Below, piece by piece: positions 24,399-33,498 of a DNA stretch of 36,844 nucleotides; positions within the stretch are counted from its first letter, which is position 1; every line of letters begins with the position of its first letter. Source of the stretch: Legionella sp. (GTDB taxonomy: Bacteria > Pseudomonadota > Gammaproteobacteria > Legionellales > Legionellaceae); assembly GCA_009995425.1 (NCBI GenBank), contig JAACPN010000015.1, positions 1-36,844 on the forward strand. The letters run 5' to 3'. A program made the position numbers and the translations under genes. Under the pieces are notes generated by a model that saw only the letters and a list, made by a program, of their open reading frames with translations, was not told the origin of the DNA and did no database searches.

Positions 24399-25688
24399 TT
24401 ATTTCGTTTCTTTGATATAAAAAAGTAACGTAAACGAGATCAGGAACATCATCGGTAAAAGGGATAGTGAATGCATATAATTTGATGTCGAGTAAATTTT
24501 CATGCCATCCAGCATGTCGCCATCCCAGGTGTGATTGAGTAAGAAGCCGACCAAAGGCAAACCAACAGCACCGCCAATCATATTCGCTGTATTCATGAAG
24601 CCCAGCGCTGCACCCGAATGCGCTTCATCATGTATTTCTTTGATGAGCGAAAAGGCGGGGAGCAAGCAGCTTGATGCGAGACCAAAGATAAAAATTAAAA
24701 AACCAAGCACAGATAAGGGAAGGTGAGGCGCATATAAAATCAAAGCGATTGAAATGAGTGCGCCGAGTGAACCTGCAAGCATGATGGGGCGTTTTGTTTT
24801 AAATAGCCCCGCTAAAAAGCCCGTTAACGGTCCTCCAATCACCCAGCCTAGAAATAAAAGTGATACCAGACTTGCAGCTGTGGGTTTATCGAGTGTGTAG
24901 GCTCGCATGATAAACGGAACCCCCCAAAGCCCGCCAAATATTGAGGTAGGTGCAAACATCAGTCCACCATAACCAGCAATAATCCAGCTGCTTTTGCACG
25001 AAAGTACTTGTTTTAAGCCGTGCAAAATATGAGTTTTTTCAGAGGCTAACTTGGCCACCTCATCCCCTGCGTTTTCTTGATTGGGCTGCTTGATTTTTAC
25101 TAACCAGACCACAAACACCGTCAGAATAAGCCCTAACAAGGCCAGTGCGTACAGTGTAATTCGCCAGCCGATGCTATCAATCATGACAGCAAGCGGGCCT
25201 CCTCCCATGATGCTGCCTGTCATGCCGAGGGTGACCATGAGCCCAACAAAAAAAGGAAAGCGGCGAGGTGGAAAAAGCAGTGTGGCAAGTTTCATGGAGC
25301 AAATGGCTGCAAAACCTGAACCTAACCCAATAAGTAATCGACCGCATGAAGCTTGCCACATGTTATGACTGGTCGCAAAAAAAGCACAGCCAAGCGTACA
25401 TAAAAGAATGGCCGTAATCAGTAGCGATCGTACGCTATAATGGTCTGCAAGTACGCCAGCAGGAATTTGGATGGGCGCGTAGGTATAAAAAAAGAAACCG
25501 GCTAAAATGCCGAGCTGCCCTGCATCCATCGATAGGTCGCGCATCAGATCATGCACCATGACGCCGGGAGATACTTGGATCAGATTTTCATAAAAATAAA
25601 AAAATGCGCCTAAAAACCAAATCAACCAAGGAAGATAGGTTGTTTTAGAGCGCGTGGAAGATGTTGTTATATTGCTTAGATTGTGCAT
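24399..25688 (-). CDS. MFS transporter of the Legionella/Coxiella type
   Basis: A 429-residue major facilitator permease with about twelve membrane helices. The N-terminal LPWLIWFLGAFFYFYENLIQVSPGVMV is a pattern I associate with the expanded MFS group in Legionella and Coxiella (the Pht-type amino-acid and nucleoside transporters belong to that group). The motif-A region is VLADHYSVRSLL, which has lost the usual DRxGRR basic pattern. The C-terminal half has LKEIHDEAHSGAALGFMNTANMIGG, with SLIKEI preceding it. A GGATGA element precedes the ATG. The stop lies four bases from the convergent fur stop. Substrate unknown. Confidence 0.88.
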   Translation of the reverse strand: MHNLSNITTSSTRSKTTYLPWLIWFLGAFFYFYENLIQVSPGVMVHDLMRDLSMDAGQLGILAGFFFYTYAPIQIPAGVLADHYSVRSLLITAILLCTLGCAFFATSHNMWQASCGRLLIGLGSGFAAICSMKLATLLFPPRRFPFFVGLMVTLGMTGSIMGGGPLAVMIDSIGWRITLYALALLGLILTVFVVWLVKIKQPNQENAGDEVAKLASEKTHILHGLKQVLSCKSSWIIAGYGGLMFAPTSIFGGLWGVPFIMRAYTLDKPTAASLVSLLFLGWVIGGPLTGFLAGLFKTKRPIMLAGSLGALISIALILYAPHLPLSVLGFLIFIFGLASSCLLPAFSLIKEIHDEAHSGAALGFMNTANMIGGAVGLPLVGFLLNHTWDGDMLDGMKIYSTSNYMHSLSLLPMMFLISFTLLFYIKETK

Positions 25689-25771
25689 GGTTTTTCATCC
25701 ATGGGAAGATTAAATTCAGCATAAGGGTTCATCCTACCTGAGTGATGCTGATTTATCCAGGATGTTGTGCG

Positions 25772-26326
25772 TTAAGAATTCGTTTTTGCTATATGTAAGT
25801 GCGAAACGACTTTTTTAACACCATGTACGGTTAAAATGCGTTTAATCAGGGGCGCAATCGAATCGTTATTTTTAACAGCACCGGATAATGTCACCACGCC
25901 GTTGTTGGTGTTCGCGTTGATGCCAACCAAAGGAATGGATTCATCATCGAGCACTTTGGCTTTAAGAACAGCTGCTTCAACTTTGGCCGTAATGTAAGCA
26001 TCGGTGATGGATGTGTTGACATCATGAATATTTAAATTATCGGTATCAATCGATTCAACACCGGGTGTTGCTTTGACGAGGCGAAGTGCTTCGACAAAGG
26101 CTTCTTTATTCTTGACGTTGCCCGTGAGTTTGACGGCACCATGATCGGTTGAAACCGAGATTTTCAACGGATTTAAATGTTTGCTTTCGGTGATTTTGGT
26201 CGTTATTTTGGTTGTAATCACGGAATCACTGAGTTCATGTTCAAGCGTTTTGAGGTCGCTTGCGTGTGGTGACGTCACGGTACACATGAGGCCAATCGCT
26301 AAAACAAAATGTAATAATGCTCGCAT
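25772..26326 (-). CDS. Periplasmic BON-domain protein (OsmY-like)
   Basis: An exported 184-residue protein with two BON domains. The start at ATG 26326 has GGAG six bases upstream, and the frame extension to 26350 is rejected. A signal peptide (RALLHFVLAIGLMC) probably ends at Ala22 (PHA-SD). The two BON repeats are at about residues 30-100 (ITESKHLNPLKISVSTDHG, VKLTGNV) and 105-180 (AVLKAKVLDDESIPLVGI, VVTLSGAV). OsmY and its relatives are periplasmic proteins induced by osmotic or envelope stress and thought to bind membranes. It is transcribed away from uvrA. Function in this organism is inferred from family only. Confidence 0.88.
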   Translation of the reverse strand: MRALLHFVLAIGLMCTVTSPHASDLKTLEHELSDSVITTKITTKITESKHLNPLKISVSTDHGAVKLTGNVKNKEAFVEALRLVKATPGVESIDTDNLNIHDVNTSITDAYITAKVEAAVLKAKVLDDESIPLVGINANTNNGVVTLSGAVKNNDSIAPLIKRILTVHGVKKVVSHLHIAKTNS

Positions 26327-26428
26327 GCATATCTCCGAAGATGAGTTCATATAGGTGATGAAGGCTGTGTATATTCTAACATGTAATGCTAAATTTTTAA
26401 ATATTTTGTTTCCAAGGGGATCTAACTG

Positions 26429-26463
26429 TTTTATTTTATTTTATTTTATTTTATTTTATTTTA
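26429..26463. repeat. Seven tandem copies of TTTTA
   Basis: A perfect pentanucleotide microsatellite of 35 bases lies in the 228-base gap between the BON gene (minus) and uvrA (plus), 92 bases before the uvrA ATG. The rest of this gap is AT-rich, with TATGAT at 26505-26510 as a possible uvrA -10 but no well-spaced -35. No LexA-type box (CTGT-N8-ACAG) was seen. Confidence 0.9.
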
Positions 26464-26554
26464 AAGATATCGTTGAGGTAAGCATGTTAGACTCAAGCTT
26501 ATTGTATGATGTTTAGCTGACGATTGGACTTTGGACTATTGATAAGGTGCAGGC

Positions 26555-29086
26555 ATGAGCTCAATTCAAATTCGTGGGGCACGAACCCATAATCTACAAA
26601 ATATTACGGTCAATTTACCAAGAAATAAGCTTTCTGTGATTACAGGACTTTCGGGCTCAGGTAAATCATCGCTGGCCTTTGATACGCTTTATGCCGAAGG
26701 TCAGCGTCGGTATGTGGAGTCACTCTCATCCTATGCTAGGCAATTTTTATCGATGATGGATAAGCCAGACATGGATGCTATCGATGGTTTGTCACCGGCG
26801 ATTGCAATTGAGCAAAAAGTTACCTCGCATAATCCGCGATCGACCGTCGGTACCACGACAGAAATTTATGATTATTTGAGATTACTTTATGCACGCGTAG
26901 GTATTCCGCATTGCCCCAAGCATCAGCTCGCTTTGCAAGCACAAACCGTGAGCCAAATGGTCGATCATGCTTTAAATCTCCCCGAAGAAAGTAAAATTAT
27001 GGTGTTAGCACCGGTGATTCGTGGAAAAAAAGGTGAGCATGAGCAAGTTTTAAAACGCTTGCACGTGTTAGGCTACGTGCGAGCTCGGATTGATGGTGAA
27101 TTATACGATTTAGATCAGCCACCAGAGCTTGAGCGGTATAAAAAACATACCATCGAAGTGGTTGTCGACAGGCTTAAAATACGTCAAGACGCGGCGACGC
27201 GCTTAAGTGAGTCGTTTGAAAATGCGCTGCATGTGGGCGAAGGTATTGCGCTTGTAGCCTCAATGGACGGCGCATTTAAAGACATCACCTATTCTTCATT
27301 ATTTGCCTGCTCTGAATGCGGGTACAGCCTCGACGAACTTGAACCTCGATTATTTTCGTTCAATAGCCCGGCAGGTGCGTGTACCGCGTGCGATGGGCTC
27401 GGTACAGAACGACGCACAGCAAGAATACAGCGTGAACTCGAGGAAAATCCTGATTTAGTGCTGAAGCCGTGTACGCGTTGCGAAGGCACGCGGCTTCGTC
27501 CTGGGGCTCGACATGTCTTGGTTGACGGACGGCGTTTAACCGATGTGGTGTCGTATTCGATTGCAGAGGCCTATCAATTTTTTAAAAATTTAGTCTTGCC
27601 GGGTGCGCGTGGTGAGATTGCCGCTAAAATCAATCGAGAAATTGTCGCAAGACTTGGCTTTTTAGTTGAAGTGGGCCTGGATTATTTATCGCTTGAACGA
27701 CGTTCAGAAACCCTGTCTGGGGGCGAGGCGCAGCGTATTCGCCTGGCCAGCCAAATTGGCTCGGGTCTTGTGGGTGTGATGTATGTGCTGGATGAGCCAT
27801 CGATTGGTTTGCATCAGCGTGATAACGCGCGTTTACTCAAGACCTTGATGCAATTACGTGATTTAGGTAATACCATCATCGTGGTTGAGCACGATGAAGA
27901 CGCGATTCGTGCGGCTGATTATGTGTTGGATATGGGTCCCGGTGCGGGGATTCATGGCGGTCATGTGGTGGCTTCAGGTACACCCGAAGACATCATGGCG
28001 TGTGAAAACTCACTCACCGGGCGTTATTTGGTTGGCACGGCTAAAATTGACGTACCTTCTGTACGTGTGCCGTACAATCCAGAGCGTGTGATTCGCCTGG
28101 AAGGTGTCACCTGTCATAATTTAGATGACGTGACCGTAAGTATTCCTGTGGGGCTGATGACGTGTGTGACCGGTGTTTCGGGCTCGGGTAAATCCAGCTT
28201 AATCAACGACACGCTCTATCCACTCGCGCGTTCACGTTTTTATCGTAGCCAAGTTTCGATGGTCGGCCAAGTACGTGAGGTCGAGGGGTTGGACTGGTGT
28301 GACAAAGTGATTGATATTGACCAAAGTCCGATTGGACGCACGCCACGTTCTAATCCAGCTACGTATACGGGGTTATTTACCCCCATTCGAGAATTATTTG
28401 CAGGCACAGCGGAAGGGCGCGCTCGCGGGTATCGTGCCGGGCGTTTTAGTTTTAATGTGCGTGGTGGTCGCTGCGAAGCCTGTCAGGGCGATGGTCTAGT
28501 TAAAGTAGAAATGCACTTTTTACCTGATACCTATGTGTTGTGTGACGTGTGCCGTGGTAAGCGTTATAACCGAGAAACGCTCGACGTACAGTATAAAGGC
28601 AAAAATATTCATGAAGTGCTGAATATGACGATTGAAGAGGCGCGTGATTTTTTCGATGCTGTACCTGTATTAGCACGCAAGTGCCAAACATTGATCGACG
28701 TAGGCTTATCGTATGTGCATTTAGGTCAAAGTGCGACGACGTTATCAGGTGGCGAGGCGCAACGTATGAAGCTTGCTCGTGAGCTATCGAAGCGCGATAC
28801 AGGTGAAACGTTGTACATTTTAGATGAGCCAACGACGGGGCTGCATTTTCATGATACAAAACAGCTTTTGCAGGTTTTATTTAGGTTACGTGATCAAGGG
28901 AATACGATCGTTGTGATTGAGCATAATTTAGACGTGATTAAAACGGCCGATTGGCTGATAGATTTGGGCCCTGAAGGCGGTAATCGTGGGGGTGAAGTGC
29001 TGGCCGAAGGTACGCCAGAGACCGTGGCGGCTTGCGCGCATTCTTATACGGGGCAGTTTTTAGCAGAACTGTTGAATAAGATTTAA
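26555..29086 (+). CDS. uvrA: Excinuclease ABC subunit UvrA lacking the insertion domain
   Basis: Damage-recognition ATPase of nucleotide excision repair. It has 843 residues, against 940 in E. coli. Both ABC units are intact: Walker [10 protein letters not shown] (31-39), signature [14 protein letters not shown] (387-400) with Walker [12 protein letters not shown], a second Walker [10 protein letters not shown] near 546, and a second [14 protein letters not shown]. The UvrB-binding domain is present (about 118-245). Zinc ligands Cys252, Cys255, Cys276 and Cys279 are there, and CEACQGDG with CDVCRGK forms the C-terminal zinc module. Between Cys279 and the CTRCEGTR pair (Cys306, Cys309) only 26 residues remain, where E. 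coli has about 125. The missing part corresponds to the insertion domain. The frame is continuous, so it is a clean internal loss. AAGGTG lies five bases before the ATG. Confidence 0.95.
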   Translation: MSSIQIRGARTHNLQNITVNLPRNKLSVITGLSGSGKSSLAFDTLYAEGQRRYVESLSSYARQFLSMMDKPDMDAIDGLSPAIAIEQKVTSHNPRSTVGTTTEIYDYLRLLYARVGIPHCPKHQLALQAQTVSQMVDHALNLPEESKIMVLAPVIRGKKGEHEQVLKRLHVLGYVRARIDGELYDLDQPPELERYKKHTIEVVVDRLKIRQDAATRLSESFENALHVGEGIALVASMDGAFKDITYSSLFACSECGYSLDELEPRLFSFNSPAGACTACDGLGTERRTARIQRELEENPDLVLKPCTRCEGTRLRPGARHVLVDGRRLTDVVSYSIAEAYQFFKNLVLPGARGEIAAKINREIVARLGFLVEVGLDYLSLERRSETLSGGEAQRIRLASQIGSGLVGVMYVLDEPSIGLHQRDNARLLKTLMQLRDLGNTIIVVEHDEDAIRAADYVLDMGPGAGIHGGHVVASGTPEDIMACENSLTGRYLVGTAKIDVPSVRVPYNPERVIRLEGVTCHNLDDVTVSIPVGLMTCVTGVSGSGKSSLINDTLYPLARSRFYRSQVSMVGQVREVEGLDWCDKVIDIDQSPIGRTPRSNPATYTGLFTPIRELFAGTAEGRARGYRAGRFSFNVRGGRCEACQGDGLVKVEMHFLPDTYVLCDVCRGKRYNRETLDVQYKGKNIHEVLNMTIEEARDFFDAVPVLARKCQTLIDVGLSYVHLGQSATTLSGGEAQRMKLARELSKRDTGETLYILDEPTTGLHFHDTKQLLQVLFRLRDQGNTIVVIEHNLDVIKTADWLIDLGPEGGNRGGEVLAEGTPETVAACAHSYTGQFLAELLNKI

Positions 29087-29104
29087 AGTTGGCATGAAGT
29101 GTTG

Positions 29105-29177
29105 TATACTTCGCTGCCCTGCTTGTTCCAAGAAGGGAGAACTTCGCCTGGTCGCAAGGCGAAGGGATTAATTTTTT
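29105..29177 (+). promoter_or_regulatory. Leader of rplY with hairpin
   Basis: A possible -10 TATACT is at 29105-29110 (with only a weak TTTAAA 17 bases upstream). It is followed by an 8-base-pair hairpin with arms CTTCGCCT (29142-29149) and AGGCGAAG (29157-29164), and a T6 run at 29172-29177 just before the rplY ribosome-binding site. It could be a leader attenuator, a control site or the uvrA terminator. Confidence 0.4.
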
Positions 29178-29187
29178 GGAGATAATT

Positions 29188-29865
29188 ATGTCAACAACCA
29201 TGACCTTAGAAGCCGAAACACGCGTATGTATCGGGAAAGGTGCGAGCCGCCGCCTACGTCGTCTTGATGAAAGCGTACCGGGTGTCGTGTATGGTGGAAA
29301 AAAGCCACCTCAAGCTGTTCAATTTTTACAACGTCACGTGGTGAAGTTCTTAGAGTCTGAAAGCGTTTATTCCAGCGTGTTTGACCTCATGCTTGATGGT
29401 AAAAAAGAGAGCGTGATATTAAAAGATTTACAACACCATCCTTACAAAAACATGATTTTGCATATGGATTTTCAGCGCGTTTCAGCCAAAGATGTTTTGG
29501 TTAAAACCGTACCGTTGCATTTCATCAACGAAGAAAATGCTCCTGCTGTTAAAGAAGGTGGCGTTGTGAATCACACGATGACACAAGTTGAAATTCGTTG
29601 TGAAGCACGTGCTTTACCTGAATTTATTGAAGTCGACTTGGCTAACCTAGCGATGAATGAGGTTATGCATTTATCACATATTCAGTTGCCAAAAGGCGTT
29701 GAATTATCGATTGATCCAACCACAGGTGATCACGATCATCCGGTTGTGAGCGCGCATAAAGCACACGTTGAAGTCGAGCCTAAGCCAGAAGAAACTGAAG
29801 CTGCCGAAGGCGAAAGCGCTTCTGATGCGGGTGACGCTTCATCTGACGAAAACCCTGCTGAGTAA
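29188..29865 (+). CDS. rplY: 50S ribosomal protein bL25, CTC (TL5) form
   Basis: 5S rRNA-binding ribosomal protein, 225 residues, the long two-domain form. The start is MSTTMTLEAETR at ATG 29188, with GGAG six bases upstream; the in-frame TTG at 29176 overlaps that site and is rejected. The N-terminal domain (about 5-95) has GKGASRRLRRLDESVPGVVYGG and LKDLQHHPYKNMILHMDF, the 5S-binding part. The second, CTC-type beta domain follows (about 95-190, KTVPLHFINEENAPAVKEGG). The end is an acidic low-complexity tail of Glu, Ala and Ser. The pth gene follows after 21 bases, the usual rplY-pth-ychF order. Confidence 0.96.
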   Translation: MSTTMTLEAETRVCIGKGASRRLRRLDESVPGVVYGGKKPPQAVQFLQRHVVKFLESESVYSSVFDLMLDGKKESVILKDLQHHPYKNMILHMDFQRVSAKDVLVKTVPLHFINEENAPAVKEGGVVNHTMTQVEIRCEARALPEFIEVDLANLAMNEVMHLSHIQLPKGVELSIDPTTGDHDHPVVSAHKAHVEVEPKPEETEAAEGESASDAGDASSDENPAE

Positions 29866-29886
29866 AGGTTTTTGGTTTAGCGTGTT

Positions 29887-30462
29887 ATGACCATTAAGCT
29901 CATTGTTGGGTTACAAAATCCAGGTGCTTCGTATGAAGCAACACGCCATAATGCTGGCGGTTGGTTTGTGCAGGCACTTGCTGATAGCTGTGGCGCAGAA
30001 TTTCGTGCGCATAAATTATTTCATGGTGATGTCGCGTCCATTCATCTTGATGGACATACATGCCATCTTTTATTGCCGACGACTTGGATGAATCAAAGCG
30101 GTCGCGCCGTTCGGGCCTTGTGCCAGTTTTATCGTATTGCCCCTGAAGAAGTTTTAATTGCTCATGATGAATTAGATTTGTCACCGGGTGTTGTTCGTTT
30201 TAAGACAGGTGGTGGTCATGGTGGGCATAATGGTTTACGTGATTTAATCGCAAATTTACAAGGCCCTGGTTTTCAGCGCTTGCGTATTGGCATTGGGCAT
30301 CCCGGTTCAAAAGATTTGGTATTAGATTATGTACTTGGAAAGCCTTCGGTATCTGAAAAGCAAGCCATCTATGATGCCATTGCGAATGCAATGGATGTAA
30401 CGCCTAAGATTATAGACGGACAATTTTCAGCGGCGATGAATGTGTTACATAGCGATAAATAA
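29887..30462 (+). CDS. pth: Peptidyl-tRNA hydrolase
   Basis: Releases tRNA from peptidyl-tRNAs that drop off the ribosome; essential in most bacteria. It has 191 residues. The catalytic and binding residues are Asn11 in GLQNPG, His21 in TRHNAG and Asp94 in AHDELDL, matching E. coli Asn10, His20 and Asp93 with a shift of one. The GGGHGGHNGLR loop and IGIGHPG are also conserved. It follows rplY closely and precedes ychF by 43 bases, probably in one operon. Confidence 0.97.
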   Translation: MTIKLIVGLQNPGASYEATRHNAGGWFVQALADSCGAEFRAHKLFHGDVASIHLDGHTCHLLLPTTWMNQSGRAVRALCQFYRIAPEEVLIAHDELDLSPGVVRFKTGGGHGGHNGLRDLIANLQGPGFQRLRIGIGHPGSKDLVLDYVLGKPSVSEKQAIYDAIANAMDVTPKIIDGQFSAAMNVLHSDK

Positions 30463-30505
30463 ATTTTAATATTAATTTTAAGTATCAATTTAAGAGGATA
30501 AAGCC

Positions 30506-31597
30506 ATGGGCGTACAATGCGGAATCGTGGGCTTGCCAAACGTTGGTAAATCAACGCTATTTAATGCGATAACAAAAGCGGGTATCGAAGCTTCAAATTA
30601 CCCGTTTTGTACGATTGAACCGCACGTAGGGATTGTGACGGTGCCTGACAAACGGATGGATGCTCTGTCTAAGATTGTTGTTCCCGAGCGTGTGGTTCCC
30701 GCGGTGATGGAGTTTGTTGATATTGCAGGTTTGGTCGAAGGCGCATCACGCGGTGAAGGTTTAGGCAATAAGTTTTTAGCGAATATCCGAGAAACAGACG
30801 CTATCTTACATGTGGTGCGTTGTTTTGAAGAAGAGAATATTGTTCACGTCAAAGGCAAAATTAATCCAGCGGATGATATCGAAACCATCAATACAGAACT
30901 GGCACTGGCTGATCTTGAGACGGTTGAAAAAGCGTTGCAAAAAATAACCAAAAATAGCCGAAGTGGTGATAAAGAAGCTCTGGCAGAAAAGCAGGATTTA
31001 GAACGCATTAAAGCGCATTTAGATGCAGGTGAGCAGGTACGAAGCCTACCTGACTTGAACGATGTGATGTATTTATGCAAACGCTTTGGTTTGTTAACCT
31101 CAAAACCTTTACTTTATGTTGCCAACGTTGATGATGATGCCGCATCGGGCTCTGCAGCACTCGAGCAAGTGCGCGCAATCGCGGCACGCGAAGGGGCCGC
31201 TGTATTGCCTTTATCGCTTGCGACAGAAGCTGATTTATCTGAGATGAGTGAAGAAGACCAAGCTGAGTTTATGGCAGAATTAGGTCTCGAAGAGCCAGGC
31301 TTGCATCAGGTGATTCGTGCGAGCTATGCCTTACTGGGGTTAGAAACGTATTTTACCGCGGGTGTCAAAGAAGTACGTGCCTGGACCATTCATGCGGGTG
31401 CTACCGCGCCAGAAGCGGCGGGCGTGATTCATACAGATTTTGAAAAAGGCTTTATTCGTGCAGAAGTCACAGCCTATGAAGATTTTATTCATTATCAAGG
31501 CGAACAAGGCGCAAAAGCTGCGGGTAAATTACGGCTTGAAGGTAAAACCTATGTGATGCACGATGGTGATGTGGTGCATTTTTTATTTAATGTATAA
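30506..31597 (+). CDS. ychF: Redox-regulated ATPase YchF (Obg family)
   Basis: A P-loop NTPase of the Obg family, 363 residues, the same length as E. coli YchF. It binds ATP in preference to GTP and associates with ribosomes. The Walker A motif is [10 protein letters not shown]2/G3 lie in [13 protein letters not shown] and [20 protein letters not shown], and at the G4 position NVDDD replaces the NKxD that would select GTP. A coiled-coil helical insertion (about 130-165) and the C-terminal TGS-like domain (TFFTAGV-type block, here [13 protein letters not shown]) follow. AGAGGA precedes the ATG. It closes the rplY-pth-ychF group. Confidence 0.96.
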   Translation: MGVQCGIVGLPNVGKSTLFNAITKAGIEASNYPFCTIEPHVGIVTVPDKRMDALSKIVVPERVVPAVMEFVDIAGLVEGASRGEGLGNKFLANIRETDAILHVVRCFEEENIVHVKGKINPADDIETINTELALADLETVEKALQKITKNSRSGDKEALAEKQDLERIKAHLDAGEQVRSLPDLNDVMYLCKRFGLLTSKPLLYVANVDDDAASGSAALEQVRAIAAREGAAVLPLSLATEADLSEMSEEDQAEFMAELGLEEPGLHQVIRASYALLGLETYFTAGVKEVRAWTIHAGATAPEAAGVIHTDFEKGFIRAEVTAYEDFIHYQGEQGAKAAGKLRLEGKTYVMHDGDVVHFLFNV

Positions 31598-31605
31598 AAA
31601 AGACG

Positions 31606-31788
31606 ATGATGAGTCATAATCAACACAATATTTGTTGTCCTATCTGCAGCAAGCAAAACAGCTGGAACCCCAGGAATGTTTTTAGGCCTTTTTGTTCTGA
31701 GCGGTGTAAACGGATTGATTTAGGCGAATGGGCGAGTGGGAATAGAAAAATTCCTTGCACGCGTGATGACGGCGAAGAAAAGATGTAA
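31606..31788 (+). CDS. yacG: DNA gyrase inhibitor / zinc-binding protein YacG
   Basis: A 60-residue zinc-finger protein. The four ligands are Cys11, Cys14 (CPIC) and Cys30, Cys34 (FCSERC), followed by [11 protein letters not shown], the family signature. E. coli YacG inhibits DNA gyrase by binding GyrB. Two adjacent ATGs (31606 and 31609) are possible starts, and the ribosome-binding site is weak. It follows ychF by eight bases and may be its last co-transcribed gene. In E. coli it lies near coaE and zapD instead, so the neighbourhood is different here. Confidence 0.93.
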   Translation: MMSHNQHNICCPICSKQNSWNPRNVFRPFCSERCKRIDLGEWASGNRKIPCTRDDGEEKM

Positions 31789-31811
31789 TTTAAAAACAAT
31801 ATGTATTTTGT

Positions 31812-31839
31812 TTGACCTTGTTAAATTATCGTGTATAAT
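31812..31839 (+). promoter_or_regulatory. Near-consensus promoter of the unknown membrane-protein gene
   Basis: TTGACC (31812-31817) and a perfect TATAAT (31834-31839) are 16 bases apart. The implied transcript start is about 35 bases before the ATG at 31880 and excludes the upstream in-frame start at 31736. Confidence 0.75.
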
Positions 31840-31879
31840 AAAAGCTCTTAACTCTTTATCACTAACCCGAGAGAATATT

Positions 31880-32443
31880 ATGCCTCCAGAGCAAGCGAAA
31901 AAATTCAATTTATTTGAACCTAACCCTGTAAACATGCCTGTCCTTCCTTCTTTAGGCGATAAAAAAAATCGTATTGATATGAATCCGCTTAGCGTTTTTT
32001 CGTCGAAATCGACGTCATATAGCGATAAATTACACGATGTATTTATTTCTGTATCTGGAATTGTTGATCCAGGTAAACGGACAGACGAAAAAAAGAGGAT
32101 TGGATTATTTGACATGCTTACCGGCGGCGTACCTAGAACGATTAGAAGTACGGGTAGCGCAATCATCGCCACGTTGGTCGATGAAGAAGATTATGATGAA
32201 GATGAAAATGAAACAACAGAGTCTTGCCTCGACAATTTTCGTGCATCTGATATTCCAGGTCATTTGATCGCCACAACGGTAGTCATCGCGGCAGCTGTTA
32301 CTGTTGTAGGTGCGGATTTGATTCCCCGTTTTGTTCTTGCGGCGTCGTGTACCCTACTGGCGGCTCCTGTTGTTGCAGCTAAGCATTATTATGACACAAA
32401 TTCGCATACGGAGGATGACAAAAAGTTGTCACCATCCGTATGA
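31880..32443 (+). CDS. Unknown protein with a C-terminal membrane hairpin
   Basis: A 187-residue protein that I do not recognise. The start at ATG 31880 fits the strong promoter at 31812-31839 and a GAGAG element six bases upstream; the longer frame from 31736 would begin inside yacG and before the promoter. Residues 1-100 are polar, rich in Pro, Ser and Lys. An acidic run at 101-114 (DEEDYDEDENETTE) follows. Two hydrophobic segments at about 128-145 and 150-167 could form a membrane hairpin, with a short polar tail (HTEDDKKLSPSV). No signal peptide. Small proteins with two late hydrophobic segments occur among secreted host-membrane effectors, but nothing here proves this. Confidence 0.7.
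   Translation: MPPEQAKKFNLFEPNPVNMPVLPSLGDKKNRIDMNPLSVFSSKSTSYSDKLHDVFISVSGIVDPGKRTDEKKRIGLFDMLTGGVPRTIRSTGSAIIATLVDEEDYDEDENETTESCLDNFRASDIPGHLIATTVVIAAAVTVVGADLIPRFVLAASCTLLAAPVVAAKHYYDTNSHTEDDKKLSPSV
32405..32442. terminator. Hairpin at the junction of two convergent genes
   Basis: An imperfect 17-base-pair stem (two mismatches) has arms 32405-32421 and 32426-32442 and a four-base loop AAAG. It covers the last codons of the unknown membrane-protein gene. The next bases are the abutting stops of that gene and ispB. It has no good T tract on either strand; a role as shared terminator is plausible. Confidence 0.4.
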
Positions 32444-33409
32444 TTAATGATCACGAGTAAGGGTATATCGAGCCAGTTCTTCAAGTGCTTGCTTATAGTC
32501 TGAGTCAGGTAGAACGTTAAGGGAAGAAATAGCTTGCTCAACTTCGTGTTGAGCAAGTGTTTTTGTGTATTCAATAGCACCTGTTTCTTTGAGCGCATCA
32601 AGAATTTTAGGTAAGTCGTCGAGTGAGCCTTGGGTTAGGCCTTGCTTAATGATGTCTTTTTGCTCTTGTGTACCTTGTTGTAGTGCATACAGTAGCGGCA
32701 TGGTCGCTTTGCCGTCGGCTAAATCATCACCTATATTTTTACCCATGGTTTTTGCATCCGAACAGTAGTCTAGCGCGTCATCAATGAGTTGGAACGCATT
32801 CCCCAGATGCATGCCATAAGCCGTTAAGCCTTTTTCTATCGCGGCATCGGCGTCACACACCAGCGCACCTAGTCGAGATGATGCTGCAAATAAAAGTGAC
32901 GTTTTGGCATGAATGACGTCGAAATAATCATCCATAGCCAACGATGGATTATGTCGGTTAGCGAGTTGTTTGATTTCACCGCAACCGATTTGATGGGTCA
33001 TGTCGGTTAAGACTTTCATAATTTTTAAATTACCGACACTGATCATCAGTTGCATGTATTGCGTAAATAAATAATCACCGACTAAAATGCTGGCTTTACT
33101 TCCCCAAATCGAATGCGCGGTTTTTCTGCCTCGGCGTAAGGCAGACTCATCGATCACATCATCGTGTAATAACGTTGCGGTGTGAAAGAACTCAATCATG
33201 GCGGCAAGTTTGATGTGATCTTTACCTTGATAACCACACGCATGGCTTGCAAGCAGGAGTAGTAATGGGCGCAGATGTTTTCCGCCACTTTTTATAATAT
33301 GGCTAGCGAGCTCATCGAGTAAGCTAATCTCAGATTGAATATTGGTTTCGATGAGGGCATTAACTGCATCAAAATCGTCACGTACCAGTGCATGCAAGCG
33401 GTCAATCAT
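32444..33409 (-). CDS. ispB: Octaprenyl (polyprenyl) diphosphate synthase
   Basis: Makes the long isoprenoid side chain of ubiquinone from farnesyl diphosphate and isopentenyl diphosphate. From MIDRLHALVRDDFD at ATG 33409 it has 321 residues (323 in E. coli). The first aspartate-rich motif is LLHDDVIDE (Asp83, Asp84, Asp87) and the second LIDDALDY (Asp210, Asp211, Asp214). GGKHLRP and ALRRGRKTAHSIWG bind substrate diphosphates. The frame continues upstream to 33550, but a promoter (33456-33484) lies in that stretch and homology begins at 33409. E. coli numbering and length agree. Its stop abuts the convergent unknown gene with no spacing. Confidence 0.95.
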   Translation of the reverse strand: MIDRLHALVRDDFDAVNALIETNIQSEISLLDELASHIIKSGGKHLRPLLLLLASHACGYQGKDHIKLAAMIEFFHTATLLHDDVIDESALRRGRKTAHSIWGSKASILVGDYLFTQYMQLMISVGNLKIMKVLTDMTHQIGCGEIKQLANRHNPSLAMDDYFDVIHAKTSLLFAASSRLGALVCDADAAIEKGLTAYGMHLGNAFQLIDDALDYCSDAKTMGKNIGDDLADGKATMPLLYALQQGTQEQKDIIKQGLTQGSLDDLPKILDALKETGAIEYTKTLAQHEVEQAISSLNVLPDSDYKQALEELARYTLTRDH

Positions 33410-33455
33410 GAAGGTTGTTCCAGAAGCCCGTGGCTTGATTAAATCGGGAGTATGG

Positions 33456-33484
33456 ATCCTAAGGTGGGGGTGCTTTGATGTCAA
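33456..33484 (-). promoter_or_regulatory. Probable ispB promoter
   Basis: On the minus strand a perfect TTGACA (33479-33484) is followed after exactly 17 bases by TAGGAT (33456-33461). The implied transcript start is about 40 bases before the ispB ATG at 33409. Confidence 0.65.
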
Positions 33485-33498
33485 GCTCACCTCACACA

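Noticed and set aside
26460-26554. SOS (LexA) control of uvrA
   Set aside because: No CTGT-N8-ACAG box was found upstream of uvrA, and several Legionellales lack LexA.
31736-31879. 144-base upstream extension of the unknown membrane-protein gene
   Set aside because: It begins inside yacG and runs across a near-consensus promoter; the ATG at 31880 has a ribosome-binding site downstream of the promoter.
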